Shown: positions 42,944 through 51,317, counted from the first letter of the stretch. The stretch is 64,000 bases of DNA from Blautia faecicola (GCF_004123145.1 NZ_SDKC01000002.1:62001-126000), one strand, 5' to 3'. A program made the numbers and translations. The notes: generated by a model from the sequence alone, not told the origin.

Positions 42944-43660
42944 TCATACATTAAGATAGAATTCTTTGAAATCTTCCAGTCTAAGGCAACCTAATTTTTG
43001 TTTTTTCGCACATCCACAATCAAGATTTATAATATTACGGTTCCTGGAAATACACGGACCGCCTTCCTTATCAGTCTTTCCAAACGCGCATCTGTCCGAT
43101 ATTGTGTGACCAAACAATACTATTGAATTCTCATAGTATTCATATACTTGCGCAGACAGTATATCTTGTGGATATTCTCCCATCGCAAGTTTTCTGTCCC
43201 ATACTATGTTAAAAATCTGTTCATTTTCTACTTCACTAAGATACAATGGTTCTGTTATGATCTGATCAATCATACCAGCATGTGTTAAATAATATGATTT
43301 TTCCTCAACTTGAACATTGGGTATGAGCAATGGTAATTTTTCTATTAATTGTAGGATTTTCTCAATGGATGTCTCTGACAGATTTTGTAATTGATGTAAT
43401 GTAGTCCGGCAGCCATTTCTAGCCCAAAGATTCATTTCCTTGTGTCTAGCTGCACGTATCATCATATATTCATGATTCCCCATTAGCAATTTTATATTTT
43501 GATGTTCACAGATATACAATAGTAATTCTATCGGTTTCGGACCACGGTCAATCACATCCCCTAGAATATACATTTCATCTTCTTCTGTAAATTCGATAAG
43601 TTGTAACATCCTTAAAAATGTATCATATTGTCCATGAATATCACTGCAGGCATAATGCAT
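42944..43660 (-). CDS. PP1/calcineurin-type metallophosphatase
   Basis: 238 residues with the phosphoprotein phosphatase signature: SDIHGQYDTF (DxH), LGDVIDRGPKPI (GDxxDRG), MGNHEYMM (GNHE), YYLTHAGM and VLFGHTISD (His ligands). Matches bacterial Ser/Thr phosphatases or Ap4A hydrolase-like PrpE/ApaH relatives. Start codon lacks a close ribosome site: AGGAAAGG lies about 42 bases upstream, with the palindrome AACATATTT-A-AAATATGTT (43678-43696) in between. Confidence 0.9.
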   Translation of the reverse strand: MHYACSDIHGQYDTFLRMLQLIEFTEEDEMYILGDVIDRGPKPIELLLYICEHQNIKLLMGNHEYMMIRAARHKEMNLWARNGCRTTLHQLQNLSETSIEKILQLIEKLPLLIPNVQVEEKSYYLTHAGMIDQIITEPLYLSEVENEQIFNIVWDRKLAMGEYPQDILSAQVYEYYENSIVLFGHTISDRCAFGKTDKEGGPCISRNRNIINLDCGCAKKQKLGCLRLEDFKEFYLNV

Positions 43661-43711
43661 ATTTTCGTTGTCACATAAACATATTTAAAATATGTTATTT
43701 CCTTTCCTAGA

Positions 43712-45535
43712 TTACTGTTCTTCCTCTAAACTGTTAGCTCTATATATTGAACGATAGATCATATCCTTCCTCTTATCATCATATCCAATAATCTCGGATA
43801 TTTCACACACTTTAAAATCTTGAAGATATACTATTGTTTGAAAAGATTTCATCATCCGCTTCACTTGATCATAGGTAGCAGACGAGCCCTTCATTGCCAG
43901 ATCAACCATTTTATCTATCGTCTCCGTTGATGAAGTACTATGTATCGTCAATGCGGTACGGCAACCAGAGTTGGATAATGTAATCGCAGAACATATTTCC
44001 GCTCCTTTGGTTTCACCAATAACAAAAACATTTGCTCCAGCAACCAGTGCCATTTGTCCTAAAGCCTCTAATGAACAAGCTTTTTCTCCTTTTTGTGGAT
44101 AGGATACCACGTGTTCAAACATAACACCTTTTCTATAAGCAAATAGTTCATCGTTTTCCTGGATAACAAGAATTTCTGCTGAAGCCTCATATGCTTCTTC
44201 TAAAAACCAATTAAGTATTACTGTTTTTCCACTCCCTGGCGGGCCTGCAAAGACAACACCGCGACTGTTTTTTCCACAATCCAGCAGATAGTTTTTGATT
44301 TTTTCATCCATCATTCCTGCCTCTATGAGATCCTTTGCCAGTAATTTTTTTCTGGATACCTTTCGGATATGTATGATCGGTAGTCCGCTTCCCGTTATAT
44401 ATGGAGCCGTTAATGAAAATCTTAGAATATATTTTTCATCATGTTCATCTGTAAAAGTCTGTGTTGGAATTCTTAAGTCAATATTATTTTTTACAGCTAT
44501 TCCTGTAATAAACCGAATATAGTCCTCCTTATCAATAAAGGTTACGTTGGATAAATACGCCCGCCCCTTTACCCTTACCCGGATAGAATCCGGAGCTGTG
44601 ATTTTTACATCCGTGATCTCTGGATCATCGATCAGGTCCTGCACAATATACAGTTCAAACAATGCTCTGTTGATTTTTTCCATCAAAGAAGGCATATCCT
44701 CAATCTTCATACCTTTTGTATCTATATAGTGTTTTTCTATATAAGCTTCTATGACATTGATAAATTCCTCTTTTGAAGCTTTTTCCCGGATCACATCATA
44801 ATAAAAATCTCTTTCCACCGACGTAATATAACGCATACATTCTCTGAAAATTTTTATGAAATCTACATACGGAAGAACCGTCGATATCTGCATATCTTTT
44901 GTTTGTAGATCATAGATCAGCTCCTTGTTTACGTCAATTTCGTCCAAACCAAGCGGAGTATATACATCCAAGCTATTCAAAAATGGCCTCTCATCACTAC
45001 ATTCCATTAATACTTTATTTTGAACATCTATTTTCTTTTTATGTGCCATCCGTTCTTGTTCTGTATATGATTTCCTAGCTTCATCCGGAACGATCAGCTT
45101 TGGTCTTGTATGCTGTTCTTGGAGAAACTCATCCAGGTAATTATAAATATTTTTCACATTCGGTTCTGTTTTATATGTTCTAACAAGAAGAAGCAGTACA
45201 ATTGAGTCGCCATTCATTCCTGCTGATACCGACAATATATCCATTGGGGTTTGTTTACTGCATTTTTCAAGATATTTTTTTGCTTCCCTGCAGAGTACGA
45301 GAGCACCCAGTTGCGAACGATGGCGACATACATAGAGAATAATAGGATGCTTCCAATCACCATCCCGATCCGGTACAACTCTTTCTGTTAACTCGATAAA
45401 ACCTGTACCACGCGCTAATGGCATAATTTCAGCTTCTTCAAAAAGTCTATATTTTTGTTCTATCGCTGCAAGTTTTTTCTTGTCATGAATTATTGCACGC
45501 ATTACCTTGCCAATAGGTACATCGATTAATTCCAT
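43712..45535 (-). CDS. CpaF/TadA-like secretion ATPase
   Basis: 607 residues. C-terminal 340 residues form a type II/IV secretion ATPase of the CpaF branch: IDDPEITDVKITAPDSIRVR (N-terminal PAS-like part), Walker A FAGPPGSGKTVIL, the Asp-box EILVIQENDELF, Walker B-type VFVIGETKGAE and the His-box TALTIHSTSSTETIDKM. The first 250 residues are specific and contain an alpha/beta region with the phrase ELTERVVPDRDGDWKHP. No pilin, prepilin peptidase or TadB/C gene is visible nearby, so its partner system may be elsewhere on the plasmid. RBS AGAGGTGA. Confidence 0.9.
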   Translation of the reverse strand: MELIDVPIGKVMRAIIHDKKKLAAIEQKYRLFEEAEIMPLARGTGFIELTERVVPDRDGDWKHPIILYVCRHRSQLGALVLCREAKKYLEKCSKQTPMDILSVSAGMNGDSIVLLLLVRTYKTEPNVKNIYNYLDEFLQEQHTRPKLIVPDEARKSYTEQERMAHKKKIDVQNKVLMECSDERPFLNSLDVYTPLGLDEIDVNKELIYDLQTKDMQISTVLPYVDFIKIFRECMRYITSVERDFYYDVIREKASKEEFINVIEAYIEKHYIDTKGMKIEDMPSLMEKINRALFELYIVQDLIDDPEITDVKITAPDSIRVRVKGRAYLSNVTFIDKEDYIRFITGIAVKNNIDLRIPTQTFTDEHDEKYILRFSLTAPYITGSGLPIIHIRKVSRKKLLAKDLIEAGMMDEKIKNYLLDCGKNSRGVVFAGPPGSGKTVILNWFLEEAYEASAEILVIQENDELFAYRKGVMFEHVVSYPQKGEKACSLEALGQMALVAGANVFVIGETKGAEICSAITLSNSGCRTALTIHSTSSTETIDKMVDLAMKGSSATYDQVKRMMKSFQTIVYLQDFKVCEISEIIGYDDKRKDMIYRSIYRANSLEEEQ

Positions 45536-45559
45536 TCAAAATTCACCTCTTTCCACTGT

Positions 45560-46747
45560 TTATCCGTTGTCAGCTTCTGCTTCAAAAGAAGCTTTTTCCT
45601 CAATGCTATAAGTGTATTCACGCTCTTTAAGACCTGTTATTTCAAGAGTATAGTCGCCTTTCTTGAGCTCCATTTCCTTTGACAAGGATTCTTTCGATGT
45701 ATCCTCGTTTAACTGATATGCTTTTTCATCATTATAGACAACTGCAGATGGAACTCCATCACCAGATTCATTATTTACATATGACACCTTGATCAAATAT
45801 GCCCCGTCTTTTTTTATTGACACCGTTTCCTTTTTAACATCATCTTTTGTTTGTTCATCGTTGCTAACAAGGTTTTCATTCTCTGTATCCATACTTTCTA
45901 CGTCTTCTGAAGCCTCTACATTAGGAACATTAAAATCTGTGTTTTCATCATAAGATGTCCCGTTTACATAACGTACCAGACCATAATTATTGATCATATA
46001 ATAACCAGAATTAAAGTACTCTGGAATATTTACTGTAATGATCTCGGACTGCATAAAATCATAATCGACAGACTTATAAACTTCCATAGATGTTAATGCT
46101 ATATAATCTGCTTTCAACTTGTACTCATGCATGATTGTACCGGCATATACTTCAGCAAGGTAGGTTTTACCTTTTGACAAGCCAAGAATGCAGCCACCAC
46201 TGGATACATTTCCTGCTCGAAGATATGCACCTCCGATTTGATCAATGATTGCTGTTTCTGTGCTAAGTTCACTTAATGGGGCTGCATCAGAGTTCATGTT
46301 GATGTTCATACTGTCAGAACTGGTTTCAAATGCGAAACGTCCTGATTCTGTTTCTTTTAAGTTGGAAATGCCGATCGTATAACCCACATATTCAAATCTC
46401 TCCATGGAGAATGTTTCATCTAATGTATTGGTGGTTTTATATATCAATTGATCACCTTTATATAGAGTTGGAACCTTTTTCCAATCATCTTTATACCATA
46501 GCGTGTGCTGTACATTAGGTGAAGTGGGAGAGGAGTCTGATAATTCATAATTTGTATCTTGCACATACAATTTTTCGTATTCATCTCCCCGTAAAACATA
46601 AAATCCACCATCCTCAAGTTTTTCCATATCCAAGACAGTTTCGAGGTCTGTACCTCCTTCTTTCGCGTTTTCTCTTTTAAATCCATTACATCCTGTTGTT
46701 GCCAAGACCGATATGATTATAAGGAATACTATTATTTTTTTCTTCAT
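45560..46747 (-). CDS. Lipoprotein, uncharacterised
   Basis: 395 residues. Lipoprotein signal KKKIIVFLIIISVLATTGC with the lipobox TTGC, Cys at 20. The mature part is Asp/Glu/Ser rich and beta-rich, with a repeated theme (KDGAYLIKVSYVNNESGDG; KGDYTLEITGLKEREYTYSI) suggesting two Ig-like or jelly-roll units. Same direction and close spacing to the CpaF-like ATPase suggests one transcript from 46790. Confidence 0.85.
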   Translation of the reverse strand: MKKKIIVFLIIISVLATTGCNGFKRENAKEGGTDLETVLDMEKLEDGGFYVLRGDEYEKLYVQDTNYELSDSSPTSPNVQHTLWYKDDWKKVPTLYKGDQLIYKTTNTLDETFSMERFEYVGYTIGISNLKETESGRFAFETSSDSMNINMNSDAAPLSELSTETAIIDQIGGAYLRAGNVSSGGCILGLSKGKTYLAEVYAGTIMHEYKLKADYIALTSMEVYKSVDYDFMQSEIITVNIPEYFNSGYYMINNYGLVRYVNGTSYDENTDFNVPNVEASEDVESMDTENENLVSNDEQTKDDVKKETVSIKKDGAYLIKVSYVNNESGDGVPSAVVYNDEKAYQLNEDTSKESLSKEMELKKGDYTLEITGLKEREYTYSIEEKASFEAEADNG

Positions 46748-46789
46748 ATTGTTCCTACTTTCTACTTTATACTATCTGCTCCTTATTTA

Positions 46790-46798
46790 AGTATGCCA
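46790..46798 (-). promoter_or_regulatory. TGGCATACT promoter box (lipoprotein/ATPase operon)
   Basis: Exact TGGCATACT then TAAATAAGG, 43 bases before the start codon. Confidence 0.65.
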
Positions 46799-46857
46799 AA
46801 GCATTAAGCAAAACCAGATGAATTCTTTTGTCTGGCTGGTGTTTCTTCTATTTGCGT

Positions 46858-46880
46858 AAAATTATCCGCCGGATAAATTT
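46858..46880. repeat. ATTATCCGCCGGATAAA palindrome (parAB region)
   Basis: Copy of the 17-21 bp palindrome upstream of the parAB operon; candidate ParB site. Confidence 0.75.
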
Positions 46881-46915
46881 CTATACAAGTCGGTTCTTTA
46901 TCCCTGGCAGTGCAG

Positions 46916-46934
46916 ATTTATCCGCAGGATAAAT
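46916..46934. repeat. ATTTATCCGCAGGATAAAT palindrome (parAB region)
   Basis: Second upstream copy with a three-base centre (GCA). Confidence 0.7.
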
Positions 46935-47021
46935 ACACACATTCTCATAAATCTGAAGGCCATTTCCCGTTAATTCTCGTGCCTAATTAGTGGTAATAAA
47001 TATTTTTCAAAAACATATGTG

Positions 47022-47069
47022 CGGAATCCGCAAGTGTATGTTGCAATGCTGCAATGTGTATGTTATGAT
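47022..47069 (+). promoter_or_regulatory. parAB promoter (sigma-A type) with TGCGGA-A-TCCGCA palindrome
   Basis: TTGCAA (47041-47046), 17 bases, TATGAT (47064-47069). A perfect 13-bp palindrome lies directly upstream of the -35. This is an ordinary promoter, unlike the TGGCATACT boxes, and an operator for autoregulation by a par protein is likely. Confidence 0.65.
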
Positions 47070-47102
47070 TATTAAAAATATAAAAAGGAGGCTCTGAAAC
47101 CC

Positions 47103-47474
47103 ATGGATGAGCACATCGTCACAATTGCACTGGCAACAAGATTAAAACGTCGTGTGTTTGCATCTGATATCATAAAAGAGGAAGCAGAAAAATTGATTCG
47201 CGAAAATATTGATACAATTAATAGCACCCTAATTTCTATCAGTTTTGAAGATTATGGATTGATACTTACTTTAAACAATAAAGATAATCTACCTACTTCA
47301 GATATAGCTTATTTTCTGAGAACAGCAACGTCGGCACCATTGCGAAACAAATATTCAAATCTTAACAAAATGCCCAGTTTATGGACTAGAAATTATTTTT
47401 GTGAGAACGGATACATGACAAATGATACTATGGCAGCCGTTCAAGAATACTTTCAACAGATAAAAAGTCGATAA
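47103..47474 (+). CDS. Y1-transposase-fold protein without HUH motif, first gene of par operon
   Basis: 123 residues, RBS AAGGAGG twelve bases upstream. The order and spacing of segments follow IS200/IS605 TnpA: EHIVTIALATRLKRRVF (TnpA YHIVWCPKYRRKVL), a helix KEEAEKLIREN, FEDYGLILTLN where TnpA has the metal-binding DHIHILADI, then APLRNKYSNLNKMPSLWTRN (TnpA LPTLWTNSxF) and AVQEYFQQ (TnpA VKQYIENQ). Both HUH histidines are replaced (YGLIL, 51-55), but the helix tyrosine Y116 is retained. So it is very likely a domesticated, inactive single-strand or hairpin-binding protein. Location in front of parA, between palindromes, suggests a partition or regulatory role. Confidence 0.75.
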   Translation: MDEHIVTIALATRLKRRVFASDIIKEEAEKLIRENIDTINSTLISISFEDYGLILTLNNKDNLPTSDIAYFLRTATSAPLRNKYSNLNKMPSLWTRNYFCENGYMTNDTMAAVQEYFQQIKSR

Positions 47475-47493
47475 TTTATCCGGCGGATAAATT
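47473..47493. repeat. TTTATCCGGCGGATAAA palindrome between par genes
   Basis: Perfect copy starting at the stop codon of the Y1-like gene and ending 19 bases before parA. Confidence 0.75.
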
Positions 47494-47512
47494 ATCCAAA
47501 TAGGAGGAAAAT

Positions 47513-48316
47513 ATGAGATCTATTGTTATAGCCGTGACCAACCAAAAAGGTGGTGTCGGCAAAACCACAACTGCAGTAAACCTTGCAGTATTTTTGAATG
47601 AATTACATCATCGTACCTTACTCATCGACGTGGATCCCCAGGTAAATTCATCAGATACATATCGTGCAAAAATATTCGGTGAGCCAACATTATACGATTT
47701 GTTACTGGAAGATGGACCTATTACCGAAGAACTTGTTAAGGAAACTATTCAGCATACTGATTTCGGTGATATCATTCCCGGCGATCCGAACCTTACTGAG
47801 GCAGATGATGCGCTATACAATGTTTCTGATCGATATTTTACATTGAAAAATCTACTAGAGAAGATAGATGGCTTTACTAACTACGATTATATAATTTTAG
47901 ATACCAATCCCAGTCTTAACACACTTTTAAAGTGTGCACTATGTTCAGCTAACTGGGCTATACTCCCGTGTAAGCCAACTCGATATGCAGTGCAAGGCAT
48001 GGCAACATTATCCTCAACGCTCGTAGGTGCACAACAGGAATATAATCCAGAGTTGAAAGTGGCAGGAATTCTTCCAGTAGATTTTGATGGTCGGGCAAAC
48101 GTGTATCGTGACACACTAGGAAATTTAGAAGATGTTGCAAAAAAAATGGGAACAAGCGTCTTTTCAGTTGCTATTCGCAGATCCTCAATTGTTGATGCGG
48201 CGCAGGATCAACGAATGCCTTTATTGAAATATGCACCAAAATCAAAACCTGCTCTTGATTATCGTGAATTCGGAAAAGAACTATTGACTATTTTAGGAGG
48301 CGAAAATAATGGCTAG
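47513..48316 (+). CDS. parA: ParA partition ATPase
   Basis: 267 residues, RBS AGGAGG. Deviant Walker A NQKGGVGKTTTAVNLA (10-25), switch I region LLIDVDPQVNSSD, Walker B-type DYIILDTNPSLNTLL. No N-terminal HTH, so it is the Soj-like small ParA (type Ib/chromosomal-like) form; autoregulation therefore would need another protein, possibly the Y1-like gene product or ParB. Overlaps parB by eight bases. Confidence 0.95.
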   Translation: MRSIVIAVTNQKGGVGKTTTAVNLAVFLNELHHRTLLIDVDPQVNSSDTYRAKIFGEPTLYDLLLEDGPITEELVKETIQHTDFGDIIPGDPNLTEADDALYNVSDRYFTLKNLLEKIDGFTNYDYIILDTNPSLNTLLKCALCSANWAILPCKPTRYAVQGMATLSSTLVGAQQEYNPELKVAGILPVDFDGRANVYRDTLGNLEDVAKKMGTSVFSVAIRRSSIVDAAQDQRMPLLKYAPKSKPALDYREFGKELLTILGGENNG

Positions 48317-49238
48317 AAAAGATACATATGGTAAAGCTGATGATTTGCATTTTTTTAAAGTAAACGGGACCGAATCCAGTAGCAATTCTGAATATCAACA
48401 TATTCCAGCCAGTAAAATCAAAATGAGTCCCTTTAACGAAGGCATGCCGATGGACGAGAAAATGATCTCTGAGTATGCTGATTCCATGCGCAAAACCGGA
48501 CTCCTGCAGCCGATATCTGTATATGATCTTAACGATGGAACTTTTGAAATTATATCCGGTCATCAACGCTTTGTTGCCTGGTGCACAATATTGAATCATC
48601 CTACGATCCCGGCAGTTGTTCGTCCAAATGAGCCTGATGTGCGAAAGCGTTTTGCTGCGCATACAGATGCTAACACAAAAAACAGGAAACTGGATGGACG
48701 TTTCTGGTGTTCTCGAATTACACAGGCCAAAAAAGTTCTCTCTAAAACCGGCTCCATAGGTTCTCGTGCTGATGAAATAAAGCAATTAACAGAAATGCTT
48801 GGAATTGGACAAGCACAAATATACCGGTTAGAATCGTTTGCAAATCTTTCACCTGCCTTGCAAGAGTGTGAAGCAAAGGGGTTGCTGTCTGTCAAAAAAT
48901 CACTGCTTGCAAAAGGATTGGAACTCAATCAGCAAGAAATGGTTGCTGAAGAAGTAAAAAATTTCGCGGTTCATAAAGCCGCGACAGAAGAAGAAGATGT
49001 ATCGGAACTTACCGAACAAGAATTTATTTCTATCTTGAATAACGTAAAGAAAGGTACTGCCAAACCCACAAAATCCCGTTTATCATACGCTGATAAAACT
49101 GCTCAAGCAGGTAAGTCTTTTTTGAAAATGCTTTCTAAATCAAAAACAACACAGGAAAAGCAGGCAGCATTAGAAGCCATTAATGAATTGCGGAAGAAAT
49201 TGGATGAGGCTGAAAACAAGATTCGTTCAACAACTTAA
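48309..49238 (+). CDS. parB: ParB centromere-binding protein
   Basis: 309 residues. N-terminal ParB/Srx fold: HIPASKIKMSPFNEGMPMDE, LLQPISVYDL, FEIISGHQRFVAW (GHQR in place of GERR), CTPase-type motifs as in ParB. HTH region LTEMLGIGQAQIYRLESFAN, and a C-terminal helical dimerisation part rich in Lys/Glu. Expected to bind parS sites, load as a CTP clamp and activate ParA. The ATTATCC palindromes are candidates for its sites. Confidence 0.93.
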   Translation: MARKDTYGKADDLHFFKVNGTESSSNSEYQHIPASKIKMSPFNEGMPMDEKMISEYADSMRKTGLLQPISVYDLNDGTFEIISGHQRFVAWCTILNHPTIPAVVRPNEPDVRKRFAAHTDANTKNRKLDGRFWCSRITQAKKVLSKTGSIGSRADEIKQLTEMLGIGQAQIYRLESFANLSPALQECEAKGLLSVKKSLLAKGLELNQQEMVAEEVKNFAVHKAATEEEDVSELTEQEFISILNNVKKGTAKPTKSRLSYADKTAQAGKSFLKMLSKSKTTQEKQAALEAINELRKKLDEAENKIRSTT

Positions 49239-49245
49239 TTATCAT

Positions 49246-49292
49246 AAAAAGGGAAAGGTTGGCATTTAATGATATGACAACCTTTCCCTTTA
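49246..49292. terminator. Bidirectional terminator after parB
   Basis: AAAGGGAAAGGTTG...CAACCTTTCCCTTT, 14-bp stem. On the minus strand it is followed by TTTTTATG, so it would terminate a transcript started at 49555 as well. Confidence 0.85.
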
Positions 49293-49384
49293 TTTACTCC
49301 ATTTCATTTACCTGTTCCCTACAGCTCTACGCTTTTATCAAACCACTATCAAACGATACCGATTGATTTGCTATTTTAAAATTC

Positions 49385-49477
49385 TTACAGTATTACACAT
49401 TTCTCAAACTCCACTTGCCCTCTGATCGCGCTTGTACGGTTTGAAAGCCCTACAGTTTTACACATTTCTCAAACCTC
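49385..49477. repeat. Two direct repeats TACAGTNTTACACATTTCTC
   Basis: Copies at about 49389-49412 and 49452-49477, 64 bases apart, followed in both by AAAC. Within the parB-downstream gap. Confidence 0.6.
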
Positions 49478-49554
49478 AAAAAGTGTCTGTATAAACAGTA
49501 CATAGTGCTTATTTTGAAGTCGATTTCTCGGCAACACTATAGTGTTCTATCTAA

Positions 49555-49563
49555 AGTATGCCA
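49555..49563 (-). promoter_or_regulatory. TGGCATACT promoter box without downstream gene
   Basis: Exact TGGCATACT then TTAGATAG on the minus strand; divergent partner of the box at 49630. Downstream only the candidate small RNA. Confidence 0.6.
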
Positions 49564-49629
49564 GAGTGTTTAAGAAATTTTCTAAAATTTTTCTAAAAAG
49601 ATGTATTTTTTCTTTTTTCAAAGGCTAAA

Positions 49630-49638
49630 TGGCATACT
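49630..49638 (+). promoter_or_regulatory. TGGCATACT promoter box (49673 gene)
   Basis: Exact TGGCATACT then TAAGTAAAG, 43 bases before the start codon. Confidence 0.65.
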
Positions 49639-49672
49639 TAAGTAAAGAGTAGTAAGGAAGGCAGTACAAATA

Positions 49673-49777
49673 ATGTCAAATAATCCAGAAAAAGCATCCG
49701 CATCTATTAAACGCAAAATCCAAACGCCATCTACTGAGACACCTCTTTTTTTAAAAAGTCAAATGATGCACAAATGA
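49673..49777 (+). CDS. 34-residue basic peptide
   Basis: RBS AAGGAAGG; SNNPEKASASIKRKIQTPST then ETPLFLKSQMMHK. Too short for assignment. Behind its own promoter box and followed by the gene at 49847, so likely translated. Confidence 0.5.
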   Translation: MSNNPEKASASIKRKIQTPSTETPLFLKSQMMHK

Positions 49778-49846
49778 AAGGAGATCACTATGTGATATGT
49801 GAACTGGAAAAGGATAAAATATAGAACGATAGGAGTTATTTTTATT

Positions 49847-50116
49847 ATGGACTATTCTTGTATTTTTTATGTCATAATCGCCACAATCATCGTTACCGTT
49901 AAATTAGTTCTTGAACAGCAACGAGATTCTGATAGAAAAAACGGCATTGAACAAATTGCATCTTCTTATACCATAAAGGGAATGATACATTTGATTCGGA
50001 ATGAACGTAAGCGAAAAAAAAACATTCGCAAATTGCATCTTCAGCAGAAGAATGCTGAAACTGATACCTTAATTGAGAACAAAACCAAATTATCAGTTAA
50101 ACAGTTTAATAAATAG
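49847..50116 (+). CDS. Small membrane-anchored basic protein
   Basis: 89 residues from the ATG behind AGGAG. N-terminal membrane helix (YSCIFYVIIATIIVTVKLVL), then a basic helix (LIRNERKRKKNIRKLHLQQK) and polar tail. A GTG 16 codons upstream is an alternative start. A strong AAAGGAG stands before an ATG-TGA start-stop pair at about 49791, upstream of this gene. Function unknown. Confidence 0.55.
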   Translation: MDYSCIFYVIIATIIVTVKLVLEQQRDSDRKNGIEQIASSYTIKGMIHLIRNERKRKKNIRKLHLQQKNAETDTLIENKTKLSVKQFNK

Positions 50117-50118
50117 AA

Positions 50119-50172
50119 AATAGCCAGAAAAAACATTCGGAAATCCACATTGTTTTTTCTAGCTATTTTTTT
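50119..50172. terminator. Terminator
   Basis: ATAGCCAGAAAAAA...TTTTTTCTAGCTAT followed by T8. Confidence 0.8.
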
Positions 50173-50258
50173 TCGGGGTGAAAAGGTTATTTACTTATAT
50201 ATCACAGGACTGTGCTTACTCTGATATTGCTTAAGTTTTCAGTCTGGGATGATTTACA

Positions 50259-50543
50259 TTAGATACTGTCCGGATCAATCATCATGATTTCTAAATTAGA
50301 TTTTTTCGGAATCACATCAAAGTCCAGACCCACAAGTAAATGTTTTTTTAATTGATCGTTGCTCAATTTCACACCTGTCGTAGATGTTAAAACTGCTTCC
50401 CTAATATATTCCGATTCTTTTCCAGAATCAGCAACACATGCTGAAAAGTAAAATGGAATTTGAAACATTGTACAAAGAGAACGTAAATTTTCAAGATGAA
50501 CTCGACACTCTTTTTCAAATAATTCTCTTTTATCAAAACTCAT
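50259..50543 (-). CDS. Uncharacterised 94-residue protein of actin-type partition operon
   Basis: RBS AGGAGGAT. Starts SFDKRELFEKECRVHLENLR and ends NLEIMMIDPDSI; an alpha/beta fold with the phrase FYFSACVADSGKESEYIREA. Last gene of the operon that contains the ParM-like ATPase and signal peptidase. Could be a small accessory. No family recognised. Confidence 0.65.
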   Translation of the reverse strand: MSFDKRELFEKECRVHLENLRSLCTMFQIPFYFSACVADSGKESEYIREAVLTSTTGVKLSNDQLKKHLLVGLDFDVIPKKSNLEIMMIDPDSI

Positions 50544-50564
50544 AAAACATAATCCTCCTAAATA

Positions 50565-51317
50565 TTAATTAATCATCGAACTGAAAATACTAAACAAGTC
50601 AGAAGTGTTTTTGTTTTCAGAATTTTCTTTCATAGTATTCATCTTATTTTCCGTGGCATCAAAAGACAGTATTTCATCCGGATTTTTTTTCGAATCATTT
50701 TCCTTAATCTCAGAAATTTTCTCATTATTTTCTGCAAATAGTACATTGTCAAATGGCGTTTTATTATCTAGTCTCTTCGTTTTCTCATCCATGGCTTCCT
50801 GTTTACTCTTTTCATCGGAGATTACTTTTATAAACCTTCTATCTTTTCGATCCTTGTTCATTTTTCTACTTTCATTCTTTTTTTTCTGTTGCCCTTTGAA
50901 AGAAGCAGTAGTAGCAGTAACTATATTTTCCGTGTCTGTATCCATGTTTTGAACTCTTGCACATTCTTTCTGAATGATTTCTTGATCCAAAAAGAATGCA
51001 CTAAGATTTTGATGTAACAAAGCTTCGCGAAGCAATATTTTGCAAAACGTATTCCGATAACCTTCCCTTACTTTACTCAATAATTGAATACTTTTTTCAT
51101 CAGTAATTGTAACCCTGTTATGTATCTGTTTTTGCTCGTTTAAATCGACTGTTTTACAAAAGGATGACGGCACATAAAAATGATACGTTTCCCCATGTGC
51201 GTATGCCTTGATGATAGCAGGGAGCTGAGATGTTAAGTCTACGCCATTCTGTATCAATGCGATTAAATCCAGATCGAATCTTTTGTAATATCTTATCTCT
51301 AAATACACACCAATCAC
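50565..51317 (-). CDS. ParR/StbB-like adaptor candidate
   Basis: 250 residues, directly behind the actin-like gene with overlapping stop/start. The first 125 residues include DEKSIQLLSKVREGYRNTFC and KILLREALLHQ, which could form the ribbon-helix-helix of ParR-type adaptors, preceded by a beta strand HNRVTIT. The C-terminal half is low complexity, charged and probably unstructured (KKNESRKMNKDRKDRRFIKV), typical for a tail that binds filament ends. Assignment rests mostly on position next to the ParM-like gene. Confidence 0.55.
   Translation of the reverse strand: MIGVYLEIRYYKRFDLDLIALIQNGVDLTSQLPAIIKAYAHGETYHFYVPSSFCKTVDLNEQKQIHNRVTITDEKSIQLLSKVREGYRNTFCKILLREALLHQNLSAFFLDQEIIQKECARVQNMDTDTENIVTATTASFKGQQKKKNESRKMNKDRKDRRFIKVISDEKSKQEAMDEKTKRLDNKTPFDNVLFAENNEKISEIKENDSKKNPDEILSFDATENKMNTMKENSENKNTSDLFSIFSSMIN

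Larger units (their letters stand above)
49246..49548 (-). ncRNA. Candidate small RNA from the box at 49555
   Basis: A TGGCATACT box faces this 300-base stretch, which has no frame with a ribosome site. Its 5' end would be the palindrome AACACTATAGTGTT and its 3' end the parB terminator. It contains two direct repeats of about 24 bases (49385-49412 and 49449-49477, TACAGTNTTACACATTTCTC). Inference only. Confidence 0.35.
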
